Shown: positions 9,206 to 19,177 of the stretch, one piece after another
Layout: each line of letters begins with the position of its first letter
Numbering within the stretch: position 1 is the first letter of the stretch
NCBI RefSeq assembly: GCF_001742185.1
Contig: NZ_CP015750.1
Coordinates: 2,666,001-2,730,000 of the forward strand
DNA from: Pectobacterium wasabiae CFBP 3304
GTDB lineage: Bacteria > Pseudomonadota > Gammaproteobacteria > Enterobacterales > Enterobacteriaceae
Length of the DNA: 64,000 nt
Direction of reading: 5' to 3'
Notes under the pieces: generated by a model
The model's input: only the letters and a program-made list of their open reading frames with translations
The model's database searches: none
Told to the model about the DNA's origin: nothing
Translations under genes and position numbers: made by a program

Positions 9206-12200
9206 TTATTCCTGCGGGTTTTTCTCTGCCTTGCCTGCCATCATGGTCAGGAAATCAAAGCGGCGGCGTAGATCCAGCTCGGCCTCTTCATAGAGCTGCG
9301 CGGCTTCTTCCGGCATCATGCTATTCAAGCGGCGGAAGCGTTGCTCTTTCAGCAGCGTTTCGCTCAGGCTGCTTGATGGTGGGCGAGAATCCGTCACCAG
9401 CGCCGCTTTACCTTCTTCGGCGCGACGTGGATCGAAGCGATAGAGCGGCCAGAAGCCGGTTGCCGTCAACTGACGCATCTGATCGTGGCTGAATGCCAGA
9501 TCGTAGCCATGCTCTTCACACGGGCTGTACGCGATAATCAGTGACGGACCTGGCCAGGCCTCAGCTTCCTGAATTGCTTTCACCGTTTGGTTCAATTGCG
9601 CACCCAGCGAGATCTGCGCGACGTATACATGGCCGTACATCATGACGTTGATGCCCAGATCTTTACGCGCTTTGCGTTTTCCTTTCTCGCCAAATTTGGT
9701 CACAGCGCCCAGCGGCGTGGCTTTGGACTGCTGGCCGCCGGTGTTGGAGTAACACTGCGTATCCAGTACCAGCACGTTGACATTTTCGCTCAGGCTCATG
9801 ACGTGATCCAAGCCGCCGTAGCCGATGTCATATGCCCAGCCGTCGCCACCGATGAGCCAGATAGATTTATCGACAAAGTGGTCGGCTTCGCTTGCCAGCA
9901 CGTTGGCATCGGTATCATTGATTGCTGACAGCAATCCACGCAACTGTTCAATCTGCTGACGTCGCAGATCGGGCGCGATGGACGCTTCCTGTAGCGCGTT
10001 CACCAGAGCTTGCGGCAGTTGCGGTGCCAATTTCTTGAGCAAACGCACGGCACGTTGGCGATGTTGATCGACGCTCAGACGGAAGCCCAGACCGAACTCG
10101 GCGTTATCCTCGAACAGCGAGTTTGCCCACGCTGGGCCGCGGCCATTGGCATCGGTGGTCCACGGCGTGGTGGGCAGATTTCCGCCATAAATAGACGAGC
10201 AGCCCGTGGCATTCGCCACCAGTAGACGATCGCCATAGAGCTGTGTCAGCAACTTGATGTATGGCGTTTCGCCACAGCCAGAACAGGCTCCTGAATACTC
10301 GAACAGCGGAGAAATAAGCTGAGAGGTACGGATATCAATACGTTCCAGCGTGGATTTGTCGATCTCCGGCAGTTGCAGGAAGAAATCGAAGTTCTCTTTT
10401 TCTGCTGTCAGATTATCCAGACGGGATTCCATATTGATGGCTTTGATTTCTGGGTTCTGACGGTCTTTGGCCGGACAGACTTCCACACACAGGTTACAGC
10501 CGGTGCAGTCTTCAGGGGCGACCTGCAACACGTATTTCTGGCCGCGCATGTCACGCGCTTTCACATCCAGTGATTGCAGCGAAGTTGGCGCATTCTCCAT
10601 CGCATTGGGCTGGACGACTTTGGCACGAATAGCTGAGTGCGGGCAGGCGGCGACACAGTGGTTACACTGCGTACAGAGCTGCGGTTGCCACAGCGGAATT
10701 TCTTCCGCGATATTACGTTTTTCCCACTTGGTGGTGCCGGTCGGCCAGGTGCCATCGGGCGGCAGGGCAGAAACGGGCAGCGTATCACCCAGCCCAGCCA
10801 GCATTGCGGCTGTGACGGTCTTGACGAAATCGGGTGCCGCGTCGGAAACCACGGGTGGGCGTTGCGGGCTGTCTGGATTGACGGCTTCTCGCGGGATTTC
10901 TGCTAGTGCTTCCAGCGTGGCGCTCAGTGCTTGCCAGTTACGCTCAACCAGTTCCTGGCCTTTACTGCCGTAGCTCTTGGCGATGGCAGTGCGCAGTTTT
11001 TCTACCGCGACATCCGCTGGCAGAATCTGTGACAGGTGGAAGAACGCCATCTGCATCACGGTATTAATGCGCGCCCCCAGATGGCACTCGCGGGCAATTT
11101 TGGCGGCGTTGATACTGTACACACGGGCATTACGCTGGTTCAGCCCTGCCTGCACCTCCTGCGGCAAACGGTGCCACAGATCGTCGCTGCTATACGGTGA
11201 GTTAATCAGGAAAACGCCGCCGGGTTTTAGCCGCTCGACCATGCTGTACTTGTCGATAAACTGCCACTGATGGCAGGCGACGAAATCGGCCTGATCGATC
11301 AGATAAGCGGAGTTGATCGGGTGTGGGCCAACGCGCATGTGGGAAACGGTGAGACTACCGGCCTTTTTCGAGTCATAGACAAAGTAGCCTTGCACAAACA
11401 TCGGGGTGGTTTCACCGACGATTTTGATCGCATTCTTGGTCGCAGAAACAGTACCGTCACTGCCCAGACCGTAGAACAGAGCCTCGAGTGATGCACTACT
11501 TGGAAAGTGCTGTTCCGGCAGCGGCAGAGATAAGTGAGTGACATCGTCATAAATCCCCACGGTAAAGCGTGGTCGTGGGTTAGCAAGCGCTAACTCATTA
11601 AAGATGGCCTGTATGCACTGCGGGGTAAATTCTTTGGAAGACAGCCCGTAACGTCCACCAATCACACGTGGCATAAGTGAACGCTCACCAGCGGAGAACG
11701 CCTCGGCCAGCGTGGTCATCACATCGAGATACAGTGGTTCAGCTAGCGCACCGGGCTCTTTAGTACGATCCAGTACCGCAATGCTCTTTGCCGTTTGCGG
11801 AATGGCGGCTAGCAGATGTTTGGCGGAGAACGGACGGTACAGGCGAATTTTCACCACGCCAACTTTCTCGCCGCGCGTCAACAGTGTATCGACCACTTCT
11901 TCACAGGTGCCGACGCCGGATCCCATCAGGATGACGACTTTGGTCGCTTCCGGGTGGCCGTAGTATTCAAACGGCTGGTACTGGCGTCCTGTGGCAGCGG
12001 CGAAATCGTTCATCGCTTGTTCAACGTGCTCATAAGCGGCGTCATACCAGCGGTTAGTGGCTTCACGCGCCTGGAAGAAGGTATCTGGGTTAGATGCCGT
12101 ACCACGAATCACTGGACGTTCCGGTGTGAGTGCTCGTTCACGGTGCGCATCAATGGCCTGCTGTGGCAGAAGTTGGCGGATAACCTCATCACTCAGCGGC

Positions 12201-12739
12201 TCAATCTTATTAATTTCGTGTGAGGTACGGAAACCGTCGAAGAAATGGATAAACGGTAGGCGGCTGTTCAGGCTGGCAATCTGTGAAATCAGCGCAAAGT
12301 CCTGGGCTTCCTGCACATTGCTGGCGCACAACATGGCGCAACCTGTCTGGCGTACTGCCATGACGTCCGAATGATCGCAAAAGATGGAAAGTGCATGTGT
12401 CGCCACTGTACGGGCTGCGACGTGCAGTACGAACGGGGTTAGCTCGCCGGCCAGCTTATACAACGTGGGGATCATCAGCAGCAAACCCTGCGATGAGGTA
12501 AACGTGGTAGCGAGTGTACCCGTTTGCAATGCGCCGTGGACGGTAGCGATCGCACCGCCTTCCGATTGCATTTCAACAACGCGTGGCGTGTCTCCCCATA
12601 TATTCAGCCCGCCGTCGCTCGACCAGGCGGCCGCGTGTTCAGCCATGCTGGAACTGGGGGTGATGGGGTAGATGGCGATGACTTCATTGCTTCGCCACGC
12701 CACAGAGGCGACTGCGTTATTACCGTCGGTGGTGATCAT
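9206..12739 (-). CDS. nifJ: Pyruvate:flavodoxin (ferredoxin) oxidoreductase NifJ/YdbK
   Basis: A 1177-residue single-chain enzyme, the same size as E. coli YdbK. It oxidises pyruvate with CoA to acetyl-CoA and CO2 and reduces flavodoxin or ferredoxin. Domains in order: N-terminal pyruvate/TPP pyrimidine-binding domain ('IYPITPSSSMAE'), transketolase-like domain II, EKR linker, two [4Fe-4S] ferredoxin motifs ('CTQCNHCVAACP' and 'CTGCNLCVEVCP'), then the TPP-binding C-domain with extra cluster cysteines ('SGACSGCGETPY') and 'GGDGWAYDIGYGG'. Single gene with its own terminator; the start is at the divergent gap 12740-13132. Confidence 0.95.
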   Translation of the reverse strand: MITTDGNNAVASVAWRSNEVIAIYPITPSSSMAEHAAAWSSDGGLNIWGDTPRVVEMQSEGGAIATVHGALQTGTLATTFTSSQGLLLMIPTLYKLAGELTPFVLHVAARTVATHALSIFCDHSDVMAVRQTGCAMLCASNVQEAQDFALISQIASLNSRLPFIHFFDGFRTSHEINKIEPLSDEVIRQLLPQQAIDAHRERALTPERPVIRGTASNPDTFFQAREATNRWYDAAYEHVEQAMNDFAAATGRQYQPFEYYGHPEATKVVILMGSGVGTCEEVVDTLLTRGEKVGVVKIRLYRPFSAKHLLAAIPQTAKSIAVLDRTKEPGALAEPLYLDVMTTLAEAFSAGERSLMPRVIGGRYGLSSKEFTPQCIQAIFNELALANPRPRFTVGIYDDVTHLSLPLPEQHFPSSASLEALFYGLGSDGTVSATKNAIKIVGETTPMFVQGYFVYDSKKAGSLTVSHMRVGPHPINSAYLIDQADFVACHQWQFIDKYSMVERLKPGGVFLINSPYSSDDLWHRLPQEVQAGLNQRNARVYSINAAKIARECHLGARINTVMQMAFFHLSQILPADVAVEKLRTAIAKSYGSKGQELVERNWQALSATLEALAEIPREAVNPDSPQRPPVVSDAAPDFVKTVTAAMLAGLGDTLPVSALPPDGTWPTGTTKWEKRNIAEEIPLWQPQLCTQCNHCVAACPHSAIRAKVVQPNAMENAPTSLQSLDVKARDMRGQKYVLQVAPEDCTGCNLCVEVCPAKDRQNPEIKAINMESRLDNLTAEKENFDFFLQLPEIDKSTLERIDIRTSQLISPLFEYSGACSGCGETPYIKLLTQLYGDRLLVANATGCSSIYGGNLPTTPWTTDANGRGPAWANSLFEDNAEFGLGFRLSVDQHRQRAVRLLKKLAPQLPQALVNALQEASIAPDLRRQQIEQLRGLLSAINDTDANVLASEADHFVDKSIWLIGGDGWAYDIGYGGLDHVMSLSENVNVLVLDTQCYSNTGGQQSKATPLGAVTKFGEKGKRKARKDLGINVMMYGHVYVAQISLGAQLNQTVKAIQEAEAWPGPSLIIAYSPCEEHGYDLAFSHDQMRQLTATGFWPLYRFDPRRAEEGKAALVTDSRPPSSSLSETLLKEQRFRRLNSMMPEEAAQLYEEAELDLRRRFDFLTMMAGKAEKNPQE

Positions 12740-13132
12740 GACTTATAGCCTTCTTGCTCACTAAGCCCTTTATTTTACATGGTCTTTTCGGGCGATGAAA
12801 ATGACTGGGCATAAACGAAAATGCGATTTTTATCGGAGGATTATCGCATTTCAGGAAAAAAGAGGGTGGAACGATGTATGCGGAGTTGTATCAAACTGTG
12901 TTTTATCTCCGTCATACTTCAAGCTATCTTTCTGTATGTTGCTTTCGTGATTAAGATGTAAGAAGAGCCGCGTTTCCGAAAGATGGGCGTTATTATATAC
13001 CGCAGAGTGGGTTGATGTCTTTTTGTACCTATTCAAGAGCACTGATGCATGATTTTGTTTGCTCATTACGGTCATGACAGGTAGCGTGCTTATATTAAAA
13101 CAACATCAGTAATAAACGTATGAAGGAACCGA
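12740..13132. other. Intergenic region nifJ / small unknown gene
   Basis: 393 bp between divergent genes. It contains a decayed copy of the CGTCATACTTCAAG repeat at 12909-12949. A 74-codon minus-strand frame here has no ribosome-binding site or recognisable product and is not annotated. Confidence 0.5.
12909..12949. repeat. Degenerate copy of the CGTCATACTTCAAG repeat
   Basis: The sequence CCGTCATACTTCAAGCT matches the left end of the full repeat at 50583-50779. The remainder has decayed (tcttTCTGTATGTTGC). Confidence 0.5.
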
Positions 13133-13561
13133 ATGATGGCGAATGATGAAATAAAAAATAAATTGGTTTCCGTACTAGCTTCACAACAGGCGCAGGGAAA
13201 AACGCCAGAACAGGCCGTCGAGAGCATCCTTCAGGCACTGGGTGGGCGAGTGGGGGATGTGTCTCGTATTTCGGTTTTGACGTCGACATTAATTGCCGAT
13301 GTGCTTTATACCGTGTATCAAGACGCGATAACACACCAGCAGATTGCAGTGATTTTACGCAAACTGGGCTACGCTGCGCGTGATATAGCTGTTGCCTCAC
13401 ACGCTATCTACCCTCAGTTGACGGCTCAGGATATTGGTCAGCTTTTGCAGAGTTCGGATATTTATCCGGCAATCGATCGCGCTGCGTTACTCGATGCGCT
13501 GATCTATGCAAGCTTCCCCAAAGCGGAAAGTGAGCAGGCTGCTGATGCTCTCGGCATTTAA
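13133..13561 (+). CDS. Conserved protein of unknown function (142 aa)
   Basis: A 142-residue soluble protein with no signal or membrane segment, predicted mostly helical. The first 30 residues ('LVSVLASQQAQGKTPEQAVESIL') and the middle ('QQIAVILRKLGYAARDIAVAS') look like repeated small helical units, the latter resembling a helix-turn-helix. Two adjacent ATG codons (13133 and 13136) follow GAAGGA with good spacing. It is transcribed away from nifJ. I do not recognise the family and give no function. Confidence 0.65.
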   Translation: MMANDEIKNKLVSVLASQQAQGKTPEQAVESILQALGGRVGDVSRISVLTSTLIADVLYTVYQDAITHQQIAVILRKLGYAARDIAVASHAIYPQLTAQDIGQLLQSSDIYPAIDRAALLDALIYASFPKAESEQAADALGI

Positions 13562-13639
13562 TATTAAACTCGCTAATACCAAAACTGCACCGAAGCGCAG
13601 ACAGCCAGACTCGTGACCTTTCCTATAGCCGCTATCGGG

Positions 13640-15208
13640 TTATTGCTTGATAGCGGTGACGTTCACATCGTTGACCCAAGCGTGACTTCCACTATTTCCT
13701 AGCGCCGTCGTTAGTGCGTACAGCCCCACTTTAGCACCTACCCACTTGCCGGGGCCTGCAGCGAAGCTATCGTCAAACGTACAATATTCCCCGTTATTGC
13801 CCAGCCAGGCGAACTGGCAAATGGCGTTTTGCCGCACGGTGACGCGCAGAGTTATGCTCTGCTGTCCAGGTAACACCGCTAAAGTCTTCTGGTGTTGTTC
13901 CAACTGCTGAGCATCACTCATCCAGCCGAATCCGGTTACCAATTCAAGACCTTCTGCGCTTTTCTCTACGCCGAGGAAAGCGAAACGCTCACCATAAATA
14001 ATCAGGCCACAGCGATCGCCTATATGCTCAAGAACCGGTGTAAGGTGTGTGGTGACCTCGAATTCCTCAGCCGGAAATTTTTGCATCAGAAAATTCGGTA
14101 CGTCATACCATGAAGGTTCACCCGCGCGGGTAGGCATGGGCTGGCAGAATAGTTGAAGCCCCGGCCGGTTGAGCATCAACCAGTGTTCGTCGGGGTTCGC
14201 TTGCCACTGCCATTGCCGCCCGAGTACTGCCGAAGAAAAATCGTCGGAGGTTAATGGCTGCTGCATGCTAATGGAGGCTCTTACGCGAGGTTTGGCGGCT
14301 TCCAACACCGGTTGCCCTAATCCTTGTGCATTATGCTGTTCACCGATCAGCGGCCAGTCGTTCTGCCAGCACATCGGCTGTAGGTGGACGACTCGTCCAT
14401 AGGCATGGCGATCCTGAAAATGTACAAACCAGCTTTCACCGTTATCTAATTCGACCCAGCCGCCCTGATGCGGGCCATTAACCGATGTGGTTCCCTGATG
14501 CAGTACGATTCTGCTTTGCCAAGGCCCATTCAGTGAGCGTGCGCGTAGCACCGTTTGCCAGCCAGTGGGAACCCCTCCCGCCGGTGCGAAAATGTAATAC
14601 CAGCCGTTGCGCTTATACAGTTTGGGGCCTTCGATGGTTGGCTGGGTTGTCCGACCATCAACTACGATCCTTCCTTCATCGAGTAGAGAGCGGCCATCTT
14701 CTGCCATCCTACAAAGTTGCAGCAGGTGTTTCTTACCGCTGCGGCTGAAGGCGAAAGCGTGGATTAGCCAAGCGGTGCCGTCGTCGTCCCAGAAGGGGCA
14801 TGGATCGATCCAGCCTTTAGCCTGTTTGAGACAATGCGGTGTGCTCCATTCATCTTTGGGATCGTCAGCCTGTGACATAAAGATCCCTTCATCGGGCGTA
14901 CTGAAAAACACCCAAAATTTTCCAGCATGATAGCGAATACTGGGTGCCCATACGCCTTTTCCAGGCTGAAATTGGTCGTATCCTGGCAGATCGAACCGGT
15001 TGAATACGTGATTGATTAGCGTCCAGTTCACGAGATCCTGAGAATGCAGGATCGGTAACGCAGGCATGTGGTTAAAGCTGGATGACACCATGTAAAAATC
15101 GTCACCGACGCGCACAATGTCAGGATCGGAATAATCGGCGCATAAAATTGGATTCTTATAGCGTCCGTTACCCAAATCTGGGTTCCAGGGAGAATGTACT
15201 GTACTCAT
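13640..15208 (-). CDS. GH43 family glycosidase (beta-xylosidase / arabinofuranosidase type)
   Basis: 522 residues with an N-terminal five-bladed GH43 catalytic domain (about 15-310) and a C-terminal concanavalin-like beta-sandwich (about 325-520), as in cytoplasmic beta-xylosidases. Catalytic acids are visible: base Asp in 'ADYSDPDIVRV', pKa-modulating Asp in 'GWIDPCPFWDDDG', and acid Glu in 'PTIEGPKLYKR'. There is no signal peptide, so it acts on imported oligosaccharides. It starts 53 bp after the GPH transporter upstream, forming an operon that imports and cleaves xylo- or arabino-oligosaccharides from plant hemicellulose. Xylosidase versus arabinofuranosidase cannot be decided. Confidence 0.88.
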   Translation of the reverse strand: MSTVHSPWNPDLGNGRYKNPILCADYSDPDIVRVGDDFYMVSSSFNHMPALPILHSQDLVNWTLINHVFNRFDLPGYDQFQPGKGVWAPSIRYHAGKFWVFFSTPDEGIFMSQADDPKDEWSTPHCLKQAKGWIDPCPFWDDDGTAWLIHAFAFSRSGKKHLLQLCRMAEDGRSLLDEGRIVVDGRTTQPTIEGPKLYKRNGWYYIFAPAGGVPTGWQTVLRARSLNGPWQSRIVLHQGTTSVNGPHQGGWVELDNGESWFVHFQDRHAYGRVVHLQPMCWQNDWPLIGEQHNAQGLGQPVLEAAKPRVRASISMQQPLTSDDFSSAVLGRQWQWQANPDEHWLMLNRPGLQLFCQPMPTRAGEPSWYDVPNFLMQKFPAEEFEVTTHLTPVLEHIGDRCGLIIYGERFAFLGVEKSAEGLELVTGFGWMSDAQQLEQHQKTLAVLPGQQSITLRVTVRQNAICQFAWLGNNGEYCTFDDSFAAGPGKWVGAKVGLYALTTALGNSGSHAWVNDVNVTAIKQ

Positions 15209-15261
15209 ATCATCATCCTGATAGTAAAGGGCGGGCAGCGTGCTACCCGCAGATATTGCGA

Positions 15262-16710
15262 TCAGGCTGCGCCTTTTGGCGTCAGGCCCTGATCGACAGG
15301 AAGTTCGCTTTCCGCCGCACGGTCGGCTGTGTTGTGACGTTTCGCCAGATCGGCCTGAATAGTTTCCATCGTTTTATCGTCCAGCTTGTAAAAACGCACC
15401 AGCCAATAAAGTACCAGATAGGAAAGTGATGGGCCGATGCTCAGCAGGCCAATGATGCCAGCGGTAGCAAGTGGCGTTTGTGTAGGAGAACCCGCCACAT
15501 AGCCGAACCAGCCGAGCGAAAAGCCGACGATGGCTCCCGCAATTGCCATACCCAGTTTCAGTGCGAACAGATTGCCAGAGAAAGAGAGGCCAGTAATGCG
15601 GCGGCCCGTTTTCCACTCGCCGTAATCGGCGGCGTTCGCCATCATGTTCCATTTGAACGGTTGGTACATCTGGTGGAAAAATCCGATCAAAAAGTAGAGC
15701 GGGAAGACGACAGCCAGCCACTGTGGCGGCACCATGAACAAGATGATGCCGACAAACACCAGCAACAGGTTGATATTTTTGAACAGGCTTATGCTGCTGA
15801 AGCGTTTACCAAAATAACCCGCCATCATCGCACCAATAATGGTGCCGACGACGCTGGTGGTGATAAACGCGGATTTCATCGCGGTGCCGGCTGCGCTACC
15901 TTGTTCCGGCCCAACCATCAGGTAGGTTGCATAGTACAGTGTCGCCGCGCCGCGCATGACGCCAGCCATGCTGGAAAAGAACGTAATAATAGCCACGATG
16001 CGCCACTGATCGTTGCTCAGCAGATTTCTGACATCGTCCCAGACGTTCTGATTTTTATCTACGGCAGGGTTGATACGTTCGTTTGTGGTGAAGAAGCAAA
16101 AAAACAGCATCACAACAGCCAGGCTACCCATAATCATCATGGTGCCCTGATAGCCTAATTGCTTGTTGGTGCCGCCAATCCAGTCGACCAGCCACAGCGT
16201 GCCGACTGACACCAGTAGCCCGGCCATTGAAGAAATAGTAAAGCGGTACGACTGCGCGGAAATCCTGTCTTTTTCATCGCTGGTGATGACACCGCCGAGT
16301 GAGCAGTAAGGAATGTTGATAAAGGTGTAGAACAGCATCAGCAACGTGTAGGTGATGTAGGCATAAACCAGTTTACCGGTGCCATTCAGCTCCGGTGTGG
16401 TGTAGGCCAACACGGCAATCACGGCGTAGGGGACGGCAAACCAGACCAGCCACGGGCGAAAGTGCCCCCAGCGGGTTTTGGTGCGGTCCGCAACGAGGCC
16501 AATCAGCGGATCAACGATGGCGTCCAGCACGCGAGTCACGAGAAACATTACCCCCACTGCGGCGGCGGAGATGCCATAAATATCGGTATAAAAGTAGGTA
16601 AGAAACATGGTTACGGAAGAATAAACGATGCCACAGGCGGCATCGCCCATGCCAAAGCCAATTTTCTCCGCAACGCTCAGCTTGTTATTGTTGGTCATTG
16701 GAAACTCCAA
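15262..16710 (-). CDS. GPH-family oligosaccharide:cation symporter (xyloside transporter type)
   Basis: 482 residues, about 12 transmembrane segments, closest in style to YicJ/YagG/XynP-type glycoside-pentoside-hexuronide symporters. It has the 'GFGMGDAACGIVYSSVTMFL' TM1 region, 'RVLDAIVDPLIGLVADRTKT' (GPH signature with Asp) and 'RWGHFRPWLVW' loop. First gene of a two-gene operon with the GH43 glycosidase, implying uptake of xylobiose-like oligomers. No dedicated regulator is adjacent. The 394-bp region upstream (16711-17104) is A/T rich and holds no gene I can support. Confidence 0.85.
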   Translation of the reverse strand: MEFPMTNNNKLSVAEKIGFGMGDAACGIVYSSVTMFLTYFYTDIYGISAAAVGVMFLVTRVLDAIVDPLIGLVADRTKTRWGHFRPWLVWFAVPYAVIAVLAYTTPELNGTGKLVYAYITYTLLMLFYTFINIPYCSLGGVITSDEKDRISAQSYRFTISSMAGLLVSVGTLWLVDWIGGTNKQLGYQGTMMIMGSLAVVMLFFCFFTTNERINPAVDKNQNVWDDVRNLLSNDQWRIVAIITFFSSMAGVMRGAATLYYATYLMVGPEQGSAAGTAMKSAFITTSVVGTIIGAMMAGYFGKRFSSISLFKNINLLLVFVGIILFMVPPQWLAVVFPLYFLIGFFHQMYQPFKWNMMANAADYGEWKTGRRITGLSFSGNLFALKLGMAIAGAIVGFSLGWFGYVAGSPTQTPLATAGIIGLLSIGPSLSYLVLYWLVRFYKLDDKTMETIQADLAKRHNTADRAAESELPVDQGLTPKGAA

Positions 16711-17104
16711 AAGAGGATTGAGGAACTTCTTGCTAGGCTCGCGGCTATTGTTATCCCCTTAGTAGAGGATTAACTATTGCGGATTTTATTAAGAAGGTTA
16801 CGTTTCTTGGTATGTGTTAGACAGGTCACAAAAAAATGCTAACAAAAGCAGCGTAACCAGAAGATATGCGGAGCTATTTCCATTTTATATCAATGTATTA
16901 ATGTGGCCTTTTTTCTGTTTTATCTGTATGACAAGTTATCTTATGATCTATAGAAAGCTTTAATCGATACGGTGTAAACCCAGGTGCATGATATTCATTC
17001 GTCGCTGTAGAAAATGCAGTTCATACAGTATTTTTAATCCGGTAGCATGGTAAGCCTTGGCTATTGTCGATACTGAAAAGTTAGCACCGGAGAAAAGACG
17101 CGTT

Positions 17105-17587
17105 ATGAATATTGTCATCCGCCCTGCGCAGAAATCAGATGCGAGCGTGATTTTGGATTTAATCATTGAATTAGCTGTGTATGAGAAGGCGCGCCACGAA
17201 GTGTTAGCCTCGCTTGAAGATATTGAAAATTCGTTATTTGGCGAAGATGCGACGGCCGAAACACTGATCTGTGAGATTGACGGCAAGCCCGCCGGTTATG
17301 CGATTTTCTTCATGAGCTATTCAACCTGGCTGGGGAAATATGGCATCTATCTGGAAGATCTCTACATTGCGCAGGCGTATCGTAATGTGGGAGCGGGTAA
17401 AGCGCTGCTGAAACAGGTTGCGCATCTCGCGCAGGAAAGGCAGTGCGGACGGTTGGAGTGGAGTGTGCTGGACTGGAACCAACCCGCGATCGATTTCTAT
17501 AAAAGCATTGGCGCAAAACCGCAAGATGAGTGGGTTCGCTATCGGCTGGATGAAAAGGGCATTGCTGATTTCGTCACGGCATCGTAA
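17105..17587 (+). CDS. GNAT-family N-acetyltransferase (SSAT-like)
   Basis: 160 residues from the ATG at 17105; a longer in-frame TTG start at 17057 would add 16 residues without homology. It covers a whole GNAT fold: N-terminal 'IRPAQKSDASVILDLI', the acetyl-CoA motif A 'YIAQAYRNVGAGKALLKQV', and motif B 'LDWNQPAIDFYKSIGAKP'. The 'SYSTWLGKYGIYLEDLYI' region resembles spermidine/thialysine acetyltransferases, so a diamine or amino-acid amine is a likely acceptor. It converges on a LysE exporter with a terminator between. Confidence 0.82.
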   Translation: MNIVIRPAQKSDASVILDLIIELAVYEKARHEVLASLEDIENSLFGEDATAETLICEIDGKPAGYAIFFMSYSTWLGKYGIYLEDLYIAQAYRNVGAGKALLKQVAHLAQERQCGRLEWSVLDWNQPAIDFYKSIGAKPQDEWVRYRLDEKGIADFVTAS

Positions 17588-17594
17588 ATACTGT

Positions 17595-17632
17595 GGCTCC
17601 TGTTGGCCTGAAGGCAGCAGGAGCCATATTTC
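17595..17632. terminator. Terminator between convergent GNAT and LysE genes
   Basis: GGCTCCTG (17595-17602) pairs with CAGGAGCC (17618-17625), followed by ATATTTCTT. Confidence 0.65.
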
Positions 17633-18259
17633 TTAACGCGTTGACGCCGCCAACGTGGTGCCTGCCAGAATAAAGATCCCACCCGTTGAGCGGTTGAACA
17701 GCTTGATGCGGCGTGGATTGGAAAACAGCCCCGATAAACGACGGCCAGTGCAGGCATAGATAAACATGATGCTGAAATCGAAGAAAGCCCAGGTCACCGC
17801 CAGAATGATGAGCTGTAAGGCGTGTGGGGCGCTAGTATCGATAAAATTTGGGAAGAGCGCGGCGAAAAACAGCAGATCTTTAGGATTGCTGATCCCAACC
17901 AGAAAGCCCTTTCGGTATAGCGGAAACCAGCCTGGAGCCCCTGTTTCCTGCACATCCTGCTCCACTGCGGTCATATCTTTGGAACGCCATGATGCGATGC
18001 CTAACCAGATGAGATAAACCGCCCCAATAATTTTTAATACGATAAACGCAGTGGTTGACGCGGCGAGGATGGCACCTAACCCCAATGCTGAACAGGACAT
18101 TAATATCATTGCCGCGCTGACTCCGCCGAGTACGGTTGCTGTTGCGCGTGAAGCGCCATAGCGCAAACCGTGCGACATGCTGATTAGGGCGGAGGGGCCC
18201 GGAATGGCAATTAGGGCGATGATGATTCCTGTATAAGCCAGCCAGAGGTGAAGGCTCAT
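17633..18259 (-). CDS. LysE/RhtB family amino-acid exporter
   Basis: 208 residues with about six hydrophobic helices and the LysE-family N-terminus, including 'IIALIAIPGPSALISMSHGLRYGA' (Gly-Pro motif followed by the G-R/G-Y helix). Members export amino acids such as lysine, threonine or homoserine lactone from the cytoplasm by proton exchange. Substrate unknown. The 372 bp upstream (18260-18631) holds no gene I can support and marks the likely left shoulder of the accessory region. Confidence 0.87.
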   Translation of the reverse strand: MSLHLWLAYTGIIIALIAIPGPSALISMSHGLRYGASRATATVLGGVSAAMILMSCSALGLGAILAASTTAFIVLKIIGAVYLIWLGIASWRSKDMTAVEQDVQETGAPGWFPLYRKGFLVGISNPKDLLFFAALFPNFIDTSAPHALQLIILAVTWAFFDFSIMFIYACTGRRLSGLFSNPRRIKLFNRSTGGIFILAGTTLAASTR

Positions 18260-18631
18260 GATTTCTCCTGCGAGTCGTTTATTGTGAAAGCGTGATTGAG
18301 AGCGGCGATGTGATGCGAGATATATTTACATACATACCGCTATTTCCCAACGCGCGATAGTAACAGAAAAAGGGGCTGATGGCGTTCTCCTTCTTATCAA
18401 CATTCTGTTGCCAACTCAGGTATGGGCGGAATGCCACTCACTGTTAGATCATGAGGGAGTATTAGTTTTTAAACACGACCTCATCATTGTTTGGATAAGT
18501 GATGAGATCGCCAATACAGGTGCTAATTGAAAAAATAGTTACGGGTATAGTCTGCATTTTTCTACCTAGCTAATCTGATTGTGTATAATTAAAGGCAAAC
18601 GATTTTCACCCCACAGTACATTCAAACTGAC

Positions 18632-18961
18632 ATGAGCGAAAAAAATACTGAAAATGAGGTTATTCAATACCTCATGGAGCATTATCCTATTAGGATTCAT
18701 TGGTTTAAATCCGGCATTAGGCAAGCCACTAAAGACTGGACATTGCAGGACGATTATCTGTTTCTGCCGGAAGATGCGCACGATTTCCTTCTCGATGTAT
18801 TTGGACATTTTAATATCGATTATTCAAATTTTGAGGGAAGAAATTATTTTGCATATGAGTACCCAATCTGGCAAAAGAAACCACTACCGAAGGCGTTAAA
18901 ACCACTCACTGTCGGGATGATCATTGAGTCAGCTAAAGCCGGGAAGTGGTTATATGATTAG
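18632..18961 (+). CDS. DUF1493 family protein
   Basis: 109 residues matching the DUF1493 pattern: an N-terminal helix 'ENEVIQYLMEHY', the core 'LPEDAHDFLLDVFGHFNIDYSNFE', an aromatic 'NYFAYEYP' and a C-terminal 'PLTVGMIIESAKAGKWLYD'. Family members are small acyl-carrier-protein-like enterobacterial proteins of unknown role. The gene is clearly more AT-rich than the core genes on the left, consistent with transferred DNA. Confidence 0.7.
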   Translation: MSEKNTENEVIQYLMEHYPIRIHWFKSGIRQATKDWTLQDDYLFLPEDAHDFLLDVFGHFNIDYSNFEGRNYFAYEYPIWQKKPLPKALKPLTVGMIIESAKAGKWLYD

Positions 18962-19177
18962 GGGTATGTGATTTTATGAGTATGTGAATATCAATGTAAG
19001 GCTATAATACTAATGTATCAATACAGATCAGGGTGTGAATAATCGATCTTTCACCCTTACGGATGATCAGATCCCTCTAAAGCATCTCATCATCTATCAA
19101 AAAAACCTTGTTCCTCTGACTGAAGATCCAGAGAAATCTCACAGTAATGGTTCTCTTCACAGAAGAGGCAATGTACA

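Noticed and set aside
10467..10973. 168-codon plus-strand frame inside nifJ
   Set aside because: Antisense shadow of the NifJ coding sequence.
12851..13075. 74-codon minus-strand frame between nifJ and the next gene
   Set aside because: No ribosome-binding site, overlaps a decayed repeat, no recognisable product.
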